From Solanum dulcamara (taxonomy: Eukaryota > Streptophyta > Magnoliopsida > Solanales > Solanaceae): DNA of 64,000 nucleotides. Positions 24,091 to 37,578 of the stretch are shown piece by piece. The notes under the pieces were generated by a model that made no database searches, had not been told where the DNA came from, and worked only from the letters and a program-made list of their open reading frames with translations. The translations under genes were made by a program, and so were the position numbers. The stretch lies in the NCBI RefSeq assembly GCF_947179165.1, contig NC_077240.1:78442001-78506000 (forward strand). The letters are read 5' to 3'. The first letter of the stretch is position 1; every line of letters begins with the position of its first letter.

Positions 24091-24860
24091 AATTTTTGTA
24101 TTTTATAACCATTTTAAAATTAGTCAAAAATCAAAGATATATACATATTTAAGAAAAATTTTAATACATATAAGTGGGTTTGGGTAAAAGTTATCAAATT
24201 CACTTAACTCATAACTATATGTATCCAAAAAAAATAAAGATTATAAGGATAAAGTAGTAGTTAATAAATTTTCACTCCTAACATTAGAGAAGCAAAGTGA
24301 AAAGAAGTCAATTAAAAAAAAAAGATTTCCTTTCATTATTTCAGTGTAATATATATTTAATATATACAAAGTTATTTATACACATGTGTTTCTTCTTGTT
24401 TAGCCATTTTCTCTTTCTTTAGTTAAGAAGGTTATGTGTTTGCATGGCTGATTTCTAACAAGGAAACAAACAAAGAATTGGAGCTAACAATATTTTAAAA
24501 GTTAAATTTAAATATTTAAAAATTATATAAAAAGTATTAGAAATTGCATTTTGTTTTCATGATGATAAGATGAAAATATATATTTTAAAACTTTAGTCAA
24601 AGTTTACATAGAAAAATGCCACATAATTTGAAACGTATAACGGACACACTCTTTTACATGGTGTAACTAATTTATAACGTGCGACCCATTATGAGTATCG
24701 CCAACGACCCATTATGAGATCCTAATGGATCATATTGAGGCCCAACTCACTATTTGGACCCCATGTGTGGGGTGAGTGGCCCAAATCAAGATATATTGGG
24801 CTTCATAAACACAATTTTTGTTGGGAAACTTACATAAATATACAATATTAAAAAAATATT
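24091..24860. other. ALMT 3' flank
   Basis: AT-rich sequence with probable polyadenylation signals. Nothing else is recognisable. Confidence 0.4.
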
Positions 24861-25157
24861 TACCATTTATAGCAATAAAAAAATAATTTCACTGAATACT
24901 TATAATACATTTATAATACAGTTTTAATACATATTGCAGAGAACTATTTATAAAACATATATAATACAAGTTTTATAAATGGATAATACATTTATCACAT
25001 ATTTTAATAGACTTATAATACATTATATTAGTTTCTTACTACACAAACATAATATATATTTTAAAACATTTATAATACATTTATATTGTAGGCATAATTC
25101 ACTTTTAATACAAGTGTAGATTTATCATAATATTGCTATATATTGCTATAAATGGTA
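24861..25157. mobile_element. MITE with 17-bp perfect terminal inverted repeat
   Basis: TACCATTTATAGCAATA at 24861-24877 recurs as its exact reverse complement TATTGCTATAAATGGTA at 25141-25157. The similarity extends imperfectly ~15 bp outward, so the true ends may lie a little further out. The interior is made of TTATAATACATT-like repeats. No clear target duplication was found; a Mutator-like origin is possible but unproven. Confidence 0.6.
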
Positions 25158-28033
25158 ATAAATAAAAAATATCGCTAAATTCAGTAATTAATTTTTAAAA
25201 AGCACTCAATCAAGTAATTTTTCCATTTTTGTTACATAGAGTTAAGATTTGTTCAATCTTCAATGGGGGTCTTTATTTGTATTTATTTTAAGATAAGATA
25301 TTCATTCGTAAGATATAATTTCTCTTTATTAAATATTTATTCTATTGATAAAGTGTATTTGTCGTAAGATATAATTTATCTTGATTAAATATTTATTCTA
25401 TTGATAAAGTGTTTATAGTCTTTAGGAACAATTATTACTAAGGATAAAATAGAGAAAAAAATAATTAATTTTGTCTTGAACTTTTTAAGTGACGAATAAT
25501 TTGAGATAATTATTTTTAAAAATGTTAATGAGAACAAACAGATTTGAGTGTTCATTAATGTAATAATTTCCTGTTGAAGCCCACCAACCCAAAACAGTCA
25601 TGTGAACATGTACAATTATTTGTCACCAACACATAGTATAATTTGATCAATTTTAATAGTTTTTATTTTTTAATCCGGTGATCGGGTACTCATTTTGGGG
25701 CTCGACCATTTTGGATTCACGATGCAAAATCCCATTTTGAGGGGTAAAGTATTTCATATCAAAGACAATTTTATTCTCAATCTTCGAATCTGAAACCTCC
25801 AGTTAAAGATGAAAGGATATTTACAACTCATCACAACCTTTTCTGATAGTTTCAATAAGTCGAACACATTCGTTACAACTCATATTTAAGAACATTTTTT
25901 AATGTGCTTAAAACTTTTGACTTATAAGTCAAAAGTTCTAAGATAGGAATATTAACTTATGACTTCTTTTATTCTTTGGCTTAAAAGCAAATGCCTGAAA
26001 GCACTTTTTTATTTTACTCAAATACTATAAAAATGCTTAAAATTTATTTTAGCTTTAAAACACTTAAAATAAATCGATCCAAACTTGCTCTAAATGGACA
26101 AAATAAGTCGATTCAAACAGGCTCTAAATGGACAACAACAATTCACTGCCAAATGATCTGATTGTATAAATATTATGTATATATGATTATTATAAAACTT
26201 AAAATGCATAATAATTATAAAAATAAAGAACAATCTTCAAATGGTAAAAAGAAAAAATATCTATTGATTAGAAAAAGACATGAAAGGTTGTCACTTGACA
26301 TGATTGAAGTAAAAAAAAAAAACACAACCATATCAACAAATTAACTATGGGCCCTTTAACTGTCTCAATCATTGTTTCTAAAACAAATCATGTTGACCCA
26401 ATGGGCCAAATTTCCCTCTAAAATTGGCCCATATTTTTATTTAAACATGAAAAAGGAATATGTTACTGTCCCAAGTACCAACACTTGTGTCCATGTCTTT
26501 TATCCATTTTTATTTCTTCTTTATGTTTGTATTCAAAATTTGGCCTTCATCATTTACCTTCCTTGAGAAACTAATGGAAAATGGGGTCCTCTAGCTTTTT
26601 TTTTCCTTAATTTTTCACTCAATATTCAATATCTATTTTAAGGATCCGATAATTTCATATTTACGTCAGATTATTTCATTTTGAGGACATACATCGAGAT
26701 CAGCCGTGGAGTCATCATTGTCCAAGGGGTGTCAATTAACACCCTTCGTTGAAATGATACATCGTGTAGATAAGTAATTTTCTTCTGTATATATATAATA
26801 TCCGTTGAATCCCTTTTTTTCACGTATTTACTTCCTTATGGTTTGACTTCTTTAGTAAAAATTCTGATTGGAAATAGACTTTCTGTCTTACAAATGTAAG
26901 GATTATGTCTTTATACATCCTACTCTCTCCAGACCCCACCTATAACATTATACTGAGTATGTTGTTGTTCTAGTGAAATATTTTAGCAACACCATTACTT
27001 AAGACCTTTAACTAAAAATGAAAGAATATTTATCACTCTATTGCCACCACTTTTGACGTGGCTCTTTTGGCTTCTCCTTCAATAATTGATTACTTAAAAT
27101 GACCTTCTATTGTTATATATATAATAATATATTATATATTGGAGAAAAATGTGATTTTTGTACTGTTTATAGAAAGGTACTACTTTGTTGTTAAATTAGT
27201 ACTAGAATTCTCTCATTTTTTTTTTGGTTTTAGTGATTGATAGATTCATGCAATGTGTAATCTTTTGATAGTGAAGGATGTGTATATTTCCTATATATAC
27301 TTGAACAATTGATTTATTCTAGGATCTAATTGTCCGTACTTTGTGAGGCAGCAAAACAAGAAAACCTCCAAAATTCAAGCATGATTTCCATAAGAAAAAA
27401 AAAAGTTACTAATTGACAACTATGATTAATTTATCAATTAATTAACTTAGCATGATCAAGAACCTTAAAGCACTATAAATCCACTTGTGCACATTATATA
27501 AATAAAAGTACATAGGTCATACTACACTTCATTTATTAATAGTTGCAATGCAAAGCATCTCGCGTTAATATAATTCAGAGAAGGACGCATCATAAGGGAT
27601 ATGACATAGACAATCTACTATAATATACGCATTAGTAGCTGCTTTCACAATTCAAACTCATAATCTATAAATCACGTGAAAACAACTTTATCGTTACTTC
27701 ACAACTCTCCTTCCGTCCAATTAATTGTTTTAACCATATGAAAGGTGTATAATGATTTTCTTGACCTTTAGGATTTTTAGATATTTGGATATGTCTATGA
27801 TCTAATGACTTTTCTAGATTTCTAGAGTAGCATAGAGGAGGTGGCTTGTCTAGTGTTTTATCAATTTCTTTTTAGTGCTCTCTTTCTTTTTGATTATATG
27901 ATAATTACACCTTTGGAAGTTTTTCTCTTATGAGACATTTATAAGGGTCACAATCCATTTCTTTTTTGGAAATAGATATATAACTAGGTATTATAGGATA
28001 ATAAGTATAGTCTTTAGAATAATTATAATTCTT
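25158..28033. other. Gene-free AT-rich region
   Basis: No gene is visible. A MITE-like end with a short direct repeat lies at about 26068-26135 ('TCTAAATGGACAAAATAAGT' followed by 'CAGGCTCTAAATGGACAAC'). A TS-like SINE tail is at 26866-26969. The segment at 27775-27825 resembles 10725-10790. Confidence 0.4.
26866..26969 (+). repeat. TS-like SINE / RTE 3' tail remnant
   Basis: The block order 'GGAAATAGACTTTCTGTC', 'TACTCTCTCCAGACCCCACC', 'ACTGAGTATGTTGTTGTT' matches the tail at 3345-3466, including the terminal TTG run. The 5' part is absent. Confidence 0.5.
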
Positions 28034-28249
28034 AAGGTTTGTTTGGTTGTTAACAAAGTTATTCTAGAATTATAACTTTGGGATCATTATTCTATAATTA
28101 TAATTATTAGGGGTTGTTTGGTTGTTAACAAAGTTATTCTAGAATTACAATTTTTGAATCATTATTCTATATTTAATGAACAAATAATCAAGATTTTTTT
28201 CAGGACAAAAAAAATTCTTATTAAAAATTTATACTTCCCAAACAACCTT
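28034..28249. mobile_element. MITE-like repeat with GTTTGG ends and internal duplication
   Basis: The left end AAGGTTTGTTTGG is roughly inverted at the right end as CCCAAACAACCTT. The left ~75 bp are duplicated in tandem ('GTTAACAAAGTTATTCTAGA' at about 28050 and 28125). Target duplication is unclear, so superfamily assignment (PIF/Harbinger or hAT) is open. Confidence 0.5.
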
Positions 28250-29444
28250 GCTTTGTTCTTGCCAAAACATCCTATAGACTTCGAATGGATCGTATTCATT
28301 TATCGATGAAAGTTTGATAAAAACTAAATGTACGAGAAAAGTTTTAAGTATTACATTCATGCATAATTTCCTTGTTAAAATTAACACGATTAATAATATC
28401 AACTCAAGTATTAATTACACAACTTGACTATATCAACTACAATTGTGGACACCGTATCTATCTACTACCAAAGTGTCATAAACTTGCCCCATTCTATTTT
28501 TGTGAATTTAATTTTTAACATTTTAAATTAAATTCAAAACTAATTTAAGTATCTTATAATTCAAATCATTTATTTATTGAAATATTCTAAATTATAATGA
28601 TAATTTCCACATGTTTTTTTTTTACCTGTTATTTAACACTTGTAATACTTTTTAAAAAGAAGGATCAAACATAAATTGTGCTCCAACGCTAACAAACCAG
28701 GCACCTAGATAAACTATAATATTTATTAACATATTAAACCGACAAGTTAATTTACTTAAATACCCTTACAATGAAGTGTTAGGTGGTGGGCGGAGGGGGG
28801 GGGGGGGTCAAAAGGGAAGGACCAAAAAAGTCTTAATTGCTATTGTTGCGTACCTAATCCGCCAATTTGGGTGAGGTGTGGGGGCAAGAGTGTTCAATTT
28901 CTTCTGGTTTATAGAGAGCCACGTTTTCCATAAAAATATATACAAAGCCAATTTTTCAATATTTAATTATTTATAAAAATTTTAAATCTAGATTTGGGTG
29001 TAAGTAAAACCAAAATATACAAATATTTTATCACAAATTAAGTAAGAAAAATAATTATCAAAAGAACAAGTTGGGTAGTTAGCCAAGCTTACTAGATATT
29101 TTTCTTCCTTATATTGTAATGCATGGATTTTAATGAAGGGATTTAAAAAGATTTTTGTTTAATTTTTAAGAGAATATTTAATAGTAATTAATTATTTATT
29201 TCAAATATTATTGTGAAAACATTTCATCCATTTTCATTTATTTGGCGTAATTTGATTGAATATTAAGCATAAGAAAGAAAGAAATGTCTTTACTTCTGAT
29301 TATTCGAGATATGTGTATAAAAATATCCTTATAAAAAATATTTCTATCATAAATAGGCTTTTTACCTGACATAAATTTAGATTAATCGAAACTCCATTAC
29401 AAACAACGGACACGTGATATTTTTACCTAAATCATAATAGGAGA

Positions 29445-29601
29445 CACTACTATAAAATACTGAAATTAGTAACGAACTTCATTGCTATTTTGCTCGTGGC
29501 TAACAGAAATTTTTCACTAATTTATCGCTAAATAAAATAGTGATGAATCTTATTTAATTATAAAATTTATCTGTAACTAAATTCAGTTTTTTTTGATAGC
29601 G
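29445..29601. mobile_element. Degenerate CACTA-like MITE
   Basis: It begins CACTACTATAAAATAC and ends TTTTTTTTGATAGCG, an imperfect inverted terminus (expected ...TAGTG). It contains 'TTATCGCTAAATAAAATAGT' and 'GATGAATCTTATTTAATTAT', which resemble the repeat unit of the MITE in ALMT intron 1. Confidence 0.5.
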
Positions 29602-32018
29602 AGGGAGTATATTATGAGGAAAAGTTTCACCAACTTAATTTTGACCACTATTGGAATTAAAGTGGTTAAAGCCAAAACTAAGAATTTTCTTATGTGACTT
29701 TTAATAGATGGTCCTAAAAAAAGCTAATAAATTGTCCCAACTTTTCCACCTATGGAAAAATGATTTTCATATCTAAAATTGCAAATACACCTTTAATTGT
29801 CTACATAATAAAAATAAATATATCAAAAACTATAATAATACTATAATGTCAACAAATTAGTTTTCTTTAATTATACTAAACCATACAAATTAGTTTTATT
29901 ATAGTTATTATTCATTTTTTTTCTAGGATGTTCAGCCATACTTTCTATACTCCTTATTTTGCCATAGTTTTTTTACTTTCATTCTTTTTCAATCTATTTT
30001 AGTATGTTTTATCTTAAATCGAGTATCTATCAGAAATAATTTTTTTCTCTTTCAAAATAAAAGTAAAATCTATATATATTTTGTTCTCTTGAAAAATATT
30101 ATTGCTATTTATCGTTGCTTGACATGCTCCAATTCATCCTGTTATTTCTAGCTCCTCCTGAGCTTTGTTAATATATAATTTCATACGATTATTTTCTTCT
30201 ATTCAAATTATAAAAACGTTTTGAGTAAACGACTTATCGATTACTCGAAACGTGTCACCCGACAATGAAGTAAAGGGATAATATGAGCAAAGAAAAAGGA
30301 AGTTGATGATTGACACACGGCTTTACTCTGATTGGTTACTTTCTTGACTTTTTCGTGATTGGTGGGTCCCATCGATCATAAAAAGTTTTTTTAAAAAAAA
30401 ATTGGGTCCCAATTTTATTTATTTTTTCTTTTCTCTTCTACATAAATTCCACACATAGACCCAAAAATAAAAAATAAAAAAACCCCTTTACACGTCTCTA
30501 CCCAAAAGTGGGACATAGAAAAAGGTTTTCTAATTTATTTTTTTATTTTATGTTTGAAATTTTTTGGTAAAGGCCAAAATGAATTGATTAGACCTTACCA
30601 CCTCACCAAAAATTGTGTTAGGATCGTTAAATATTTTTGCCATTTTTAATTAAAAATTACGTATTGAATATAGGTAAAATTGTTGTGTTATTCGATTGAA
30701 CTTAGTAGTTTCTGTTCAATTTTGTGTTTGTATTGAAAATTTATATTGAACATAATGTATTACTAATTTAAAAATCAATAATTTTTTAAAAATAAAATTT
30801 AAAATTCATAAAATTCGAATTCTATCACTGCTTTTGAGTCTTGATAGGAAGCACTTTCATTTCGTTTATGTGATTTTCTTATATGGATTTGGATTAGTCG
30901 AGCATTTAAATAGGTACCAGAATGAATCTTTTTCTCGAAGGATCAGAAAAAAATGGATCCGAATCTCCTGCGGAAATGATTTGGAAGATTCAAAACCAAG
31001 GTAAAATTATTGTATCAATTAACAATTCTATTGAATCTAGTAACTTTTGTTAAATTCTGTATTTGTTCTGAAAATTCATTCAGTATACCATATTATTAAT
31101 TTAAAACCATTCTTGATAAATAATACTGCTCTTAATAGAAAGTGTTTTTATCGTCATATTTTGAATTAGTTGAACGTTTGAACGAACATGAAATATTGTA
31201 TAAGAATAAGAAATGAATTGATTAGACCTATATGTGATAATAAGTAAAACTAATTCTTCATTTTTAACAAGATATTTTACGTTTGAATTTCTAGACCAAA
31301 ATATTCTATTTCTTAGTGGTGTTTAAAGTTGAATTTTTTAACGCAAATCAGAATCAATCGAACGCCAAAACAGATATGAATACAAAAAAATTGAATGGAT
31401 TAGCCCTAACTTTTCTCATTTGTGGGGTTAGATGTTTTGTTTCTTTGACACGTGTACAGTAAGTGTGGGTCCCATATGCTATTTATTTATTTTGTTTTTT
31501 TTGGTTAATGAGAGGGAAAATTGGACAAAACAGATAAAATTGTTTTTTCTATTTATAAATTCTAAAAATTGAAAAAACAAATCACATAAGGTGGCGCGTG
31601 GAGTGGACGCGTTCTTAGCAGCCGGCTGCTGGAATTGCTTTGCTGGTGATGCCGTGTTGCATACGTGTGCTTTGCTGAATTTTAACTGAAATATTAGCAT
31701 TTTAAATCATTTTTTTAATCAGGAAAATTCACTAGAGCCAAAAATATATCAAAAATAATTCATCTATGTTTATAAGATAGCGGTAAAGTTGTATACACTC
31801 TAGACACCTCTCTATTTGTATAAGGTAGCTGTAATAGATTGTAATAGTTATCAGTATATACTCAACAACAATAATTACGTCTTAATTTAAATAAATTAAA
31901 ATCAGCTATATAAATCTTCACTTCTTTCATGTAAGCATATATAAAAATTAACTATGGTTTGAGTAATTAGTATAGCTAGAGAATCGGAGGAGGGTTTATT
32001 TTGAATACTATTTGTCAA

Positions 32019-32023
<5 letters not shown>

Positions 32024-32059
<36 letters not shown>
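32024..32059. repeat. (AT)n microsatellite
   Basis: About 18 uninterrupted TA/AT dinucleotides are visible. Confidence 0.9.
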
Positions 32060-32062
<3 letters not shown>

Positions 32063-32472
32063 TTTAAATCTTTTTGATAAAATTTTTAACTTCGATACTA
32101 ATTTGGGAGATAGTGTTCATTAAAGTGCACGTGTTACAATGAGTTATGCACAAATTAGTTAGAGATTCGAATATCTCAAAGATATATGTTTTTATTGTGA
32201 ATCACTTATATTTTTACTCTAGATAGGAGGTTATTAGTATTGCGAATTATGGTAGAAAATTAGTAGGAAGTCGAGCGTTATCTTATTTTCTCTTTCATAT
32301 TAGCATTATTATTACTATTATTATTACTCTTTTATTATCTTATTTCTCAATTTTTATAATTTTTTTCTTTACTTTGTTTATTGTATTATTTTGTTGTTTT
32401 TTTCTCCATATTTCCAACATGACTTCTTCATTCTTATATTTCCTTTTCAAATCTGCTTTGAAATAATTTACT

Positions 32473-32585
32473 CGAGTTATTAGAAACAATCTCTCTACTT
32501 TTACAAGATAGAAACAAAAATTGTGTATATATCATTCTCTTCGGACTCGACTTGTAAAATTATAGTAAATATGTTATTGTTATTA
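32473..32585 (+). repeat. TS-like SINE / RTE 3' tail remnant
   Basis: The blocks 'GAGTTATTAGAAACAATCTC', 'TACTTTTACAAGATAGAAAC', 'CTCTTCGGACTCGACTTGTA' and 'AAATATGTTATTGTTATT' follow the same order as the tail in DGD1 intron 1, with many substitutions. Confidence 0.45.
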
Positions 32586-34454
32586 CTTAGAACATGCCTT
32601 AAAATATACTTTTATAGTTTAGTCTTAGTAGCATACCTCAAAACTCATTTCTTGAATATTCGTCGTAGTTAATAACTTGATTATTCTTCTCATTTACGTA
32701 CTGAATATAATAATTAATCTAGCATATGTTATTATATTATTTTATTTTATATGACAATGCTTTGTTCTCGAGTCGAGGATCAACAAAAATCCTACATATT
32801 ATTCTCTCCATACTACATTGAATATGACATTGGCATAGTTATTGTGTTTTTACTAAATATGAAATGCTAAGAGTTTTTTTGACTCATTAACTATATAAAT
32901 TAATATATTTCTCTTTATATAGAAGCCACAAATTTAACCAGCTTGGGGTCAATATGTGTACTTCTTGAATTTAACATATATATGTTATTAGTGTCTAGTA
33001 TAGTTTTTTTATGTTGCATAGAAGCCACAAAATCATATATAGTTTCCTTATTTGACTATAAAAACAAGCAACTTCTTTCAAAGATCCACTGTTTGTTGCT
33101 TCTACTAAATCACCAAAAACATGCTGTGTTGGGACATTGTTTTTGACAAACCAATTTAATAGATTTCCTATATTTCAATAAAAACACCTACTACTACTAC
33201 TACTATTCATATTTCAATGGCAAAAACTACTCCACACTGTTTTTAAAAGATTTTGGCTATATATCCTCTTCATGTTAACTGCCATTTCTCAGATTTTGCT
33301 TATTCTTGTTGTTTCTTAGTTTGACCATACCTTTTTTTAGCTAACTCAATGTGTCTACTTTGGCATCTGAAGGCATTTTGATCATTTTTATGTGGTTTCC
33401 CTCTTTTAATTTGCTTGTCTTATTTTTTTGGGGTCTTTTATATATTTAAAAATTATGTAAAAAGTAGTATAAATCACGATAATTAACAATTTTAAAATTT
33501 AAAATTATTTTAATCAATAACACTTAAATTTATAATGTTAACAATGTTTGTGGGTATTTATTTTACAATTAGTGAGATGATTTACTGTCATGCAAATACA
33601 TATATATATATAAATTATTTTAAATAAATAATTTACCATACAAATATATATAACTTATTTTAGATTAATAATTTAAAATTATTTTAATCAACAACACTTA
33701 AAATTTACAATGTTAATAATGTTTGTAAGTGTATATATATATATATATAATTTATTTTAGATAAAAAAAATTAAAATTAATTTAATATTAAAAAATTATA
33801 ATTTAAATAGTCAAAAATTAAGTTGTTTCTAAACCACTAGACTAGAAAATCACCTATAATAATCACTCTACCGATGCAAAATCGTAGAAGCCACCTCTCC
33901 CGATCCCCGTGAATTCCGTCGTGCTCTGCCTTGTTACAATTCTCCTTATATCAATATATGAAGAAAAAGTTTATTTTAAAATGTTATGAAAACGAAAAAT
34001 ATAACGTACATTGGGATATGGGGTATTATTAATGAGTTTTTTTTTACCATTAAATTTTGAAAGTTCCAAAGAAAAATATAACTAATAGAAGTAGTCCTTC
34101 TTGATTGTGACATCACATATCCAAAAATCTTACCAGAAGTGATTCCTTCTCCAGTCAATTTTACCAATTCCAAAATTAATGGAACTAGTTATTGTTTTTT
34201 ATTTCTCCTTTTCTTTTGCCCAAAAATTTGTCCTGTTGATAGTGAAATGTGAAATTGATGTGATTTTCAAGTTTTACCTAAGCTTATATTCCATTTATTT
34301 TAATGTATGTGTCAGTTAAATTTTGAGAATTAATTTTTTAATTTTAATCATAAATTTGAATATAACATTTTTTAGTTTTTAAAAATAAAATCTACACATA
34401 CCTAAATCTACATAAAAGATATATAAATTACAATAATAAATAATTAAAATATTT

Positions 34455-34790
34455 TTAAAATATATGATCACTCGGGAGTATGCGCTAGTGCTTTGCCGGG
34501 GGACTAGCACTAGAAAGCCAGAAACTTTCAGTTGCTTTGACTACAAATCATGCATGCTTGTTGTGGCGAATTGGATGATCGGAAGGGAGGCTAAGGTAAG
34601 ATTGTTGGAGCACATCAACCGTTGTCTTTTCTATTGTTGCTTGCAAGAAGTCGATACTCTGAGATGCTAATAGAAAAAGCAGAAAAGTGAGTCGTGGCTC
34701 TATTCCCTTAACCAAGTCACTACCTATAAGTCGTCGGCTCATTCTTCAACGCAATAATTGCCTTGGCTCCTCCAAAATTAGTGTAAGAAT
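34455..34790. other. G+C-richer island of unknown origin
   Basis: This stretch stands out from AT-rich flanks (for example GCTTTGCCGGGGGACTAGCA). The longest reading frame, 68 codons from 34464, is not recognisable. It could be a piece of organelle DNA or an old transposon fragment. Confidence 0.3.
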
Positions 34791-35840
34791 AATCGTGTTT
34801 TACTCTCAATAGTCTATCCCTTTCATTTATTTATAGTACTATTTGACTAGGTAAAAGAGAGAGAAATAAAGAAAATTTTGATACATTTACACAAGATAAA
34901 TACGTTTAAATTATTAAAAGAACTCTTAGTAACTAACATGTCAATGATCATAAATTATCAATGGCAAATTATCTGTTTTTGATAGGGACCAAAATAAGAG
35001 TGTAATGTAAAGTGGGATTAGTAGTTTTATGATAAAGATATTTAGGATTGGAAGCCAATTATTTCAAATGCAGAAGTCTTATTATTAATTAATTGCTTGC
35101 AAAACTATTGGACAATGGAGTGCAACATTTAATTATATTTTTTAAGTTTTTTATCTCGTGTTTAGTATTCATATGAAATCCGATTAAATTTGAATTCATA
35201 TAAGAAAAAGTTTCATATTATGATGAATAAAACGCTTCCTAACAATAGGTAACTACATTTATGGGGCTCAAAACTAAAATCTTTAATCAAGAATAATAAA
35301 GTATTTATCACTTTATCACAAATAAAAAATGCAACGTCTTAAACTTATCTTATTAAAGCATGATTAATGTCGTATCATGACATTTATCGGTTAACTTGTC
35401 TATAATGGCTTTGTGTACTACTCATGACAAGTACATATCAACCACTCTGTCTGTTTTAATTAATCTTTCTTGATTTGGTAAAATAAATAAATAAAATAAA
35501 ATATTTTCCGGTCAGGACATATTTTCCCCCTAAACTATCAATTTGGTTATATATATATAGTCTAGGAGTAAATTTGGATCTTTTGTTTGTCCATGCAAGA
35601 TTAGAAATAGAGGTTTTGTTCATTATAAATTTTTAAAAAATATTGTGTAATAAAATATGATAATTCACTTATTTTCCTTCAAATCAGCTCACTGTAAAGA
35701 CGCATAATGAGAAACAGATTCTCATTGAAATATTGAGAAGCTTTTTATTTTTTTCATGTAAAATATACTATTATTTTTTAATTTTTCACTGATTCAATCA
35801 AAATATATGTGGAATAGCTAGCCATTAAACTTTTTTCAAG
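34791..35840. other. Gene-free AT-rich region
   Basis: No gene or bounded repeat is visible. Confidence 0.4.
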
Positions 35841-36056
35841 TGAAAACCGCCCACATTATAGCTAGCGGAGAGGATGACACTACTGGCAAAGATTGTCTGG
35901 CGAAAATATTGTATAGCGTGAAGCGTAGTAATCCTGCGCCGGGGAGCATAAGGAGGAAAGGGAACCTAGACGGTGGAAGAACTAGGAAGTCGGGCCATTT
36001 CGACGAAAATGGAAGTCTTTTCCCTATTAGAGAAGGTCCTATGGAGTAAAGGGAAG
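35841..36056. other. G+C-richer island, possible organelle-derived fragment
   Basis: About 215 bp with clearly higher G+C and purine-rich runs (GGAAAGGGAACCTAGACGGT) sits between AT-rich flanks. It contains a 69-codon frame (from 35840) with no recognisable family. The texture is reminiscent of plant mitochondrial DNA, but this is an impression only. Confidence 0.3.
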
Positions 36057-37223
36057 TGGATGGATACTTGAAAAAAGAGGGAGCAAGATAATATAAAATA
36101 GAAAAAATAAATTTAAAAAAATCATGATGTCACGATTCAATCCACCGGGCAGTGTGGGCACCCACTCTATGACCTAAGTAGGAGAACCCTTAATCCCTTA
36201 TATGAAATAAGCTTTGCCGAAGTTGCGGAAACATTAAATAATAAGACAGAAAGTTCTATTAAAACAATAATAAACCACTTCTAATAGTTTTTATACAAGA
36301 CTCCGATTAAAAACCCCCAAAGATGCTAGTCTAAAACGGGTACACGAGCTTTATAGAAACAGAACATAAGACAATGAAAAGACACAGCTTCAACTGCAGG
36401 AAAAAGAAAAGTAGGAGCTGTTAGAAGATCATCTTCACCTTCACGAAGGGAACTCCACTGACCCTACAACCAAACTATGCCAAGTGGCATAACAAGAATA
36501 GTATTAATACAAACAACATATACTGGTAGGCATCATCAATCAACTTGATACCCATCGCATAATATATGTACAAGAAAATAAGAGAGATCCTAAACAATCA
36601 AGCTTTATAGACATACCCACCCACATCTGCTAGTAAACTCCTTACTCTCACACTTATAGTCTTCACCATTCTAATAACCACAGATTCACTACCAACTCTG
36701 GTTTACGAACTTAAGACCTGTGGTTTATGGGCCCACCATGCTACTGCTCACTTCTTACTAGCAACAACCTTAGTCACTTAATAATTCCATATAACTATCA
36801 CTAGTCCTAATCCAATGTCTTACAGCATGAGGATCTAACTATCCCATAACCACACCTCCTAACTAACTCTAATTTCTAGGTAACAACAACAACTACCACT
36901 ATTACTAATTGAAACTCCAATAAAAATAACTCCCCGCTAACAAACAACCTTCACCCCTAAGCCTGAAAATATAGAATATCACATATATCACAACGTGGCC
37001 TAACAAGGTCCACTATCTTACCCACGAATAAGTCTTTACTGACTCGAATTTTTTTCTAGTAACATACCATAAAATCGACTGGGTTCTTTTATAAGTCCCT
37101 TTCCCTAGCTCATTAACAGCTACCCTCACTATTACACAATTTACAAATTTTATCGGGTTCTCTTATGGAACCATCCACACACAAACACACTTGGCCCTCT
37201 CAGGGAACCCAACTCAATCATAT

Positions 37224-37343
37224 ATGTGTCGGAATGTGACACCCAATTCAAGATTTGTGTCAGAACGTGACACTCGATCCATTAATGTGTCGAAATATGA
37301 TATCCAATTCAATTATGTGTCGGAACGTGACACCAAATTCAAA
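37224..37343. repeat. Tandem repeat, about 4 x 30 bp, inside the outer solo LTR
   Basis: Units start ATGTGTCGGAATGTGACACC and recur at 37254, 37284 and 37314 with substitutions (GTGTCAGAACGTGACACTCG, GTGTCGAAATATGATATCCA, GTGTCGGAACGTGACACCAA). The 30-bp frame keeps an open reading frame through it, but this is LTR sequence and not a gene. Confidence 0.8.
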
Positions 37344-37578
37344 CATACAAAGCAAACACAATGTACCATCAATGATCAACAGTATATACCAAGAACAGGA
37401 CATCACAAAATAGGCCAGTAGTGATCATTTCACATATTTCATAGCATGTTTCCCTATTCATATATACATATGCATACAATGAAATAATTTAGCAAGTAAA
37501 TGAAACAAAACCATCACCTAAGTTGCTAACCCCTAAGGTTTATCACAAGTAGTCACATATTTCCTATCATTGTACATA

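Larger units (their letters stand above)
28250..34440. other. Gene-free AT-rich region with simple repeats and MITE debris
   Basis: No gene could be supported. There is a run of 13 G at 28795-28807, a CACTA-like remnant at 29445-29601, an (AT)n microsatellite at about 32024-32059, and a SINE tail at 32473-32585. Around 31440-31690 the base composition is richer in G+C and carries ACACGTGT (about 31449), but no reading frame resembles a known protein. Confidence 0.4.

Noticed and set aside
26162..26566. 60- and 64-codon plus-strand frames in the gene-free region
   Set aside because: Composition is that of random AT-rich DNA (Lys, Asn, Ile, Tyr-rich) with no conserved motif.
31479..31700. 73-codon minus-strand frame in a slightly G+C-richer segment
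   Set aside because: No motif, no splice partner and no related sequence was recognised; chance is the best explanation.
37191..37421. 76-codon frame with repeated CRNVTPNSRFVSERDT-like segments
   Set aside because: It is created by the 30-bp repeat inside a solo LTR; no known protein family fits.
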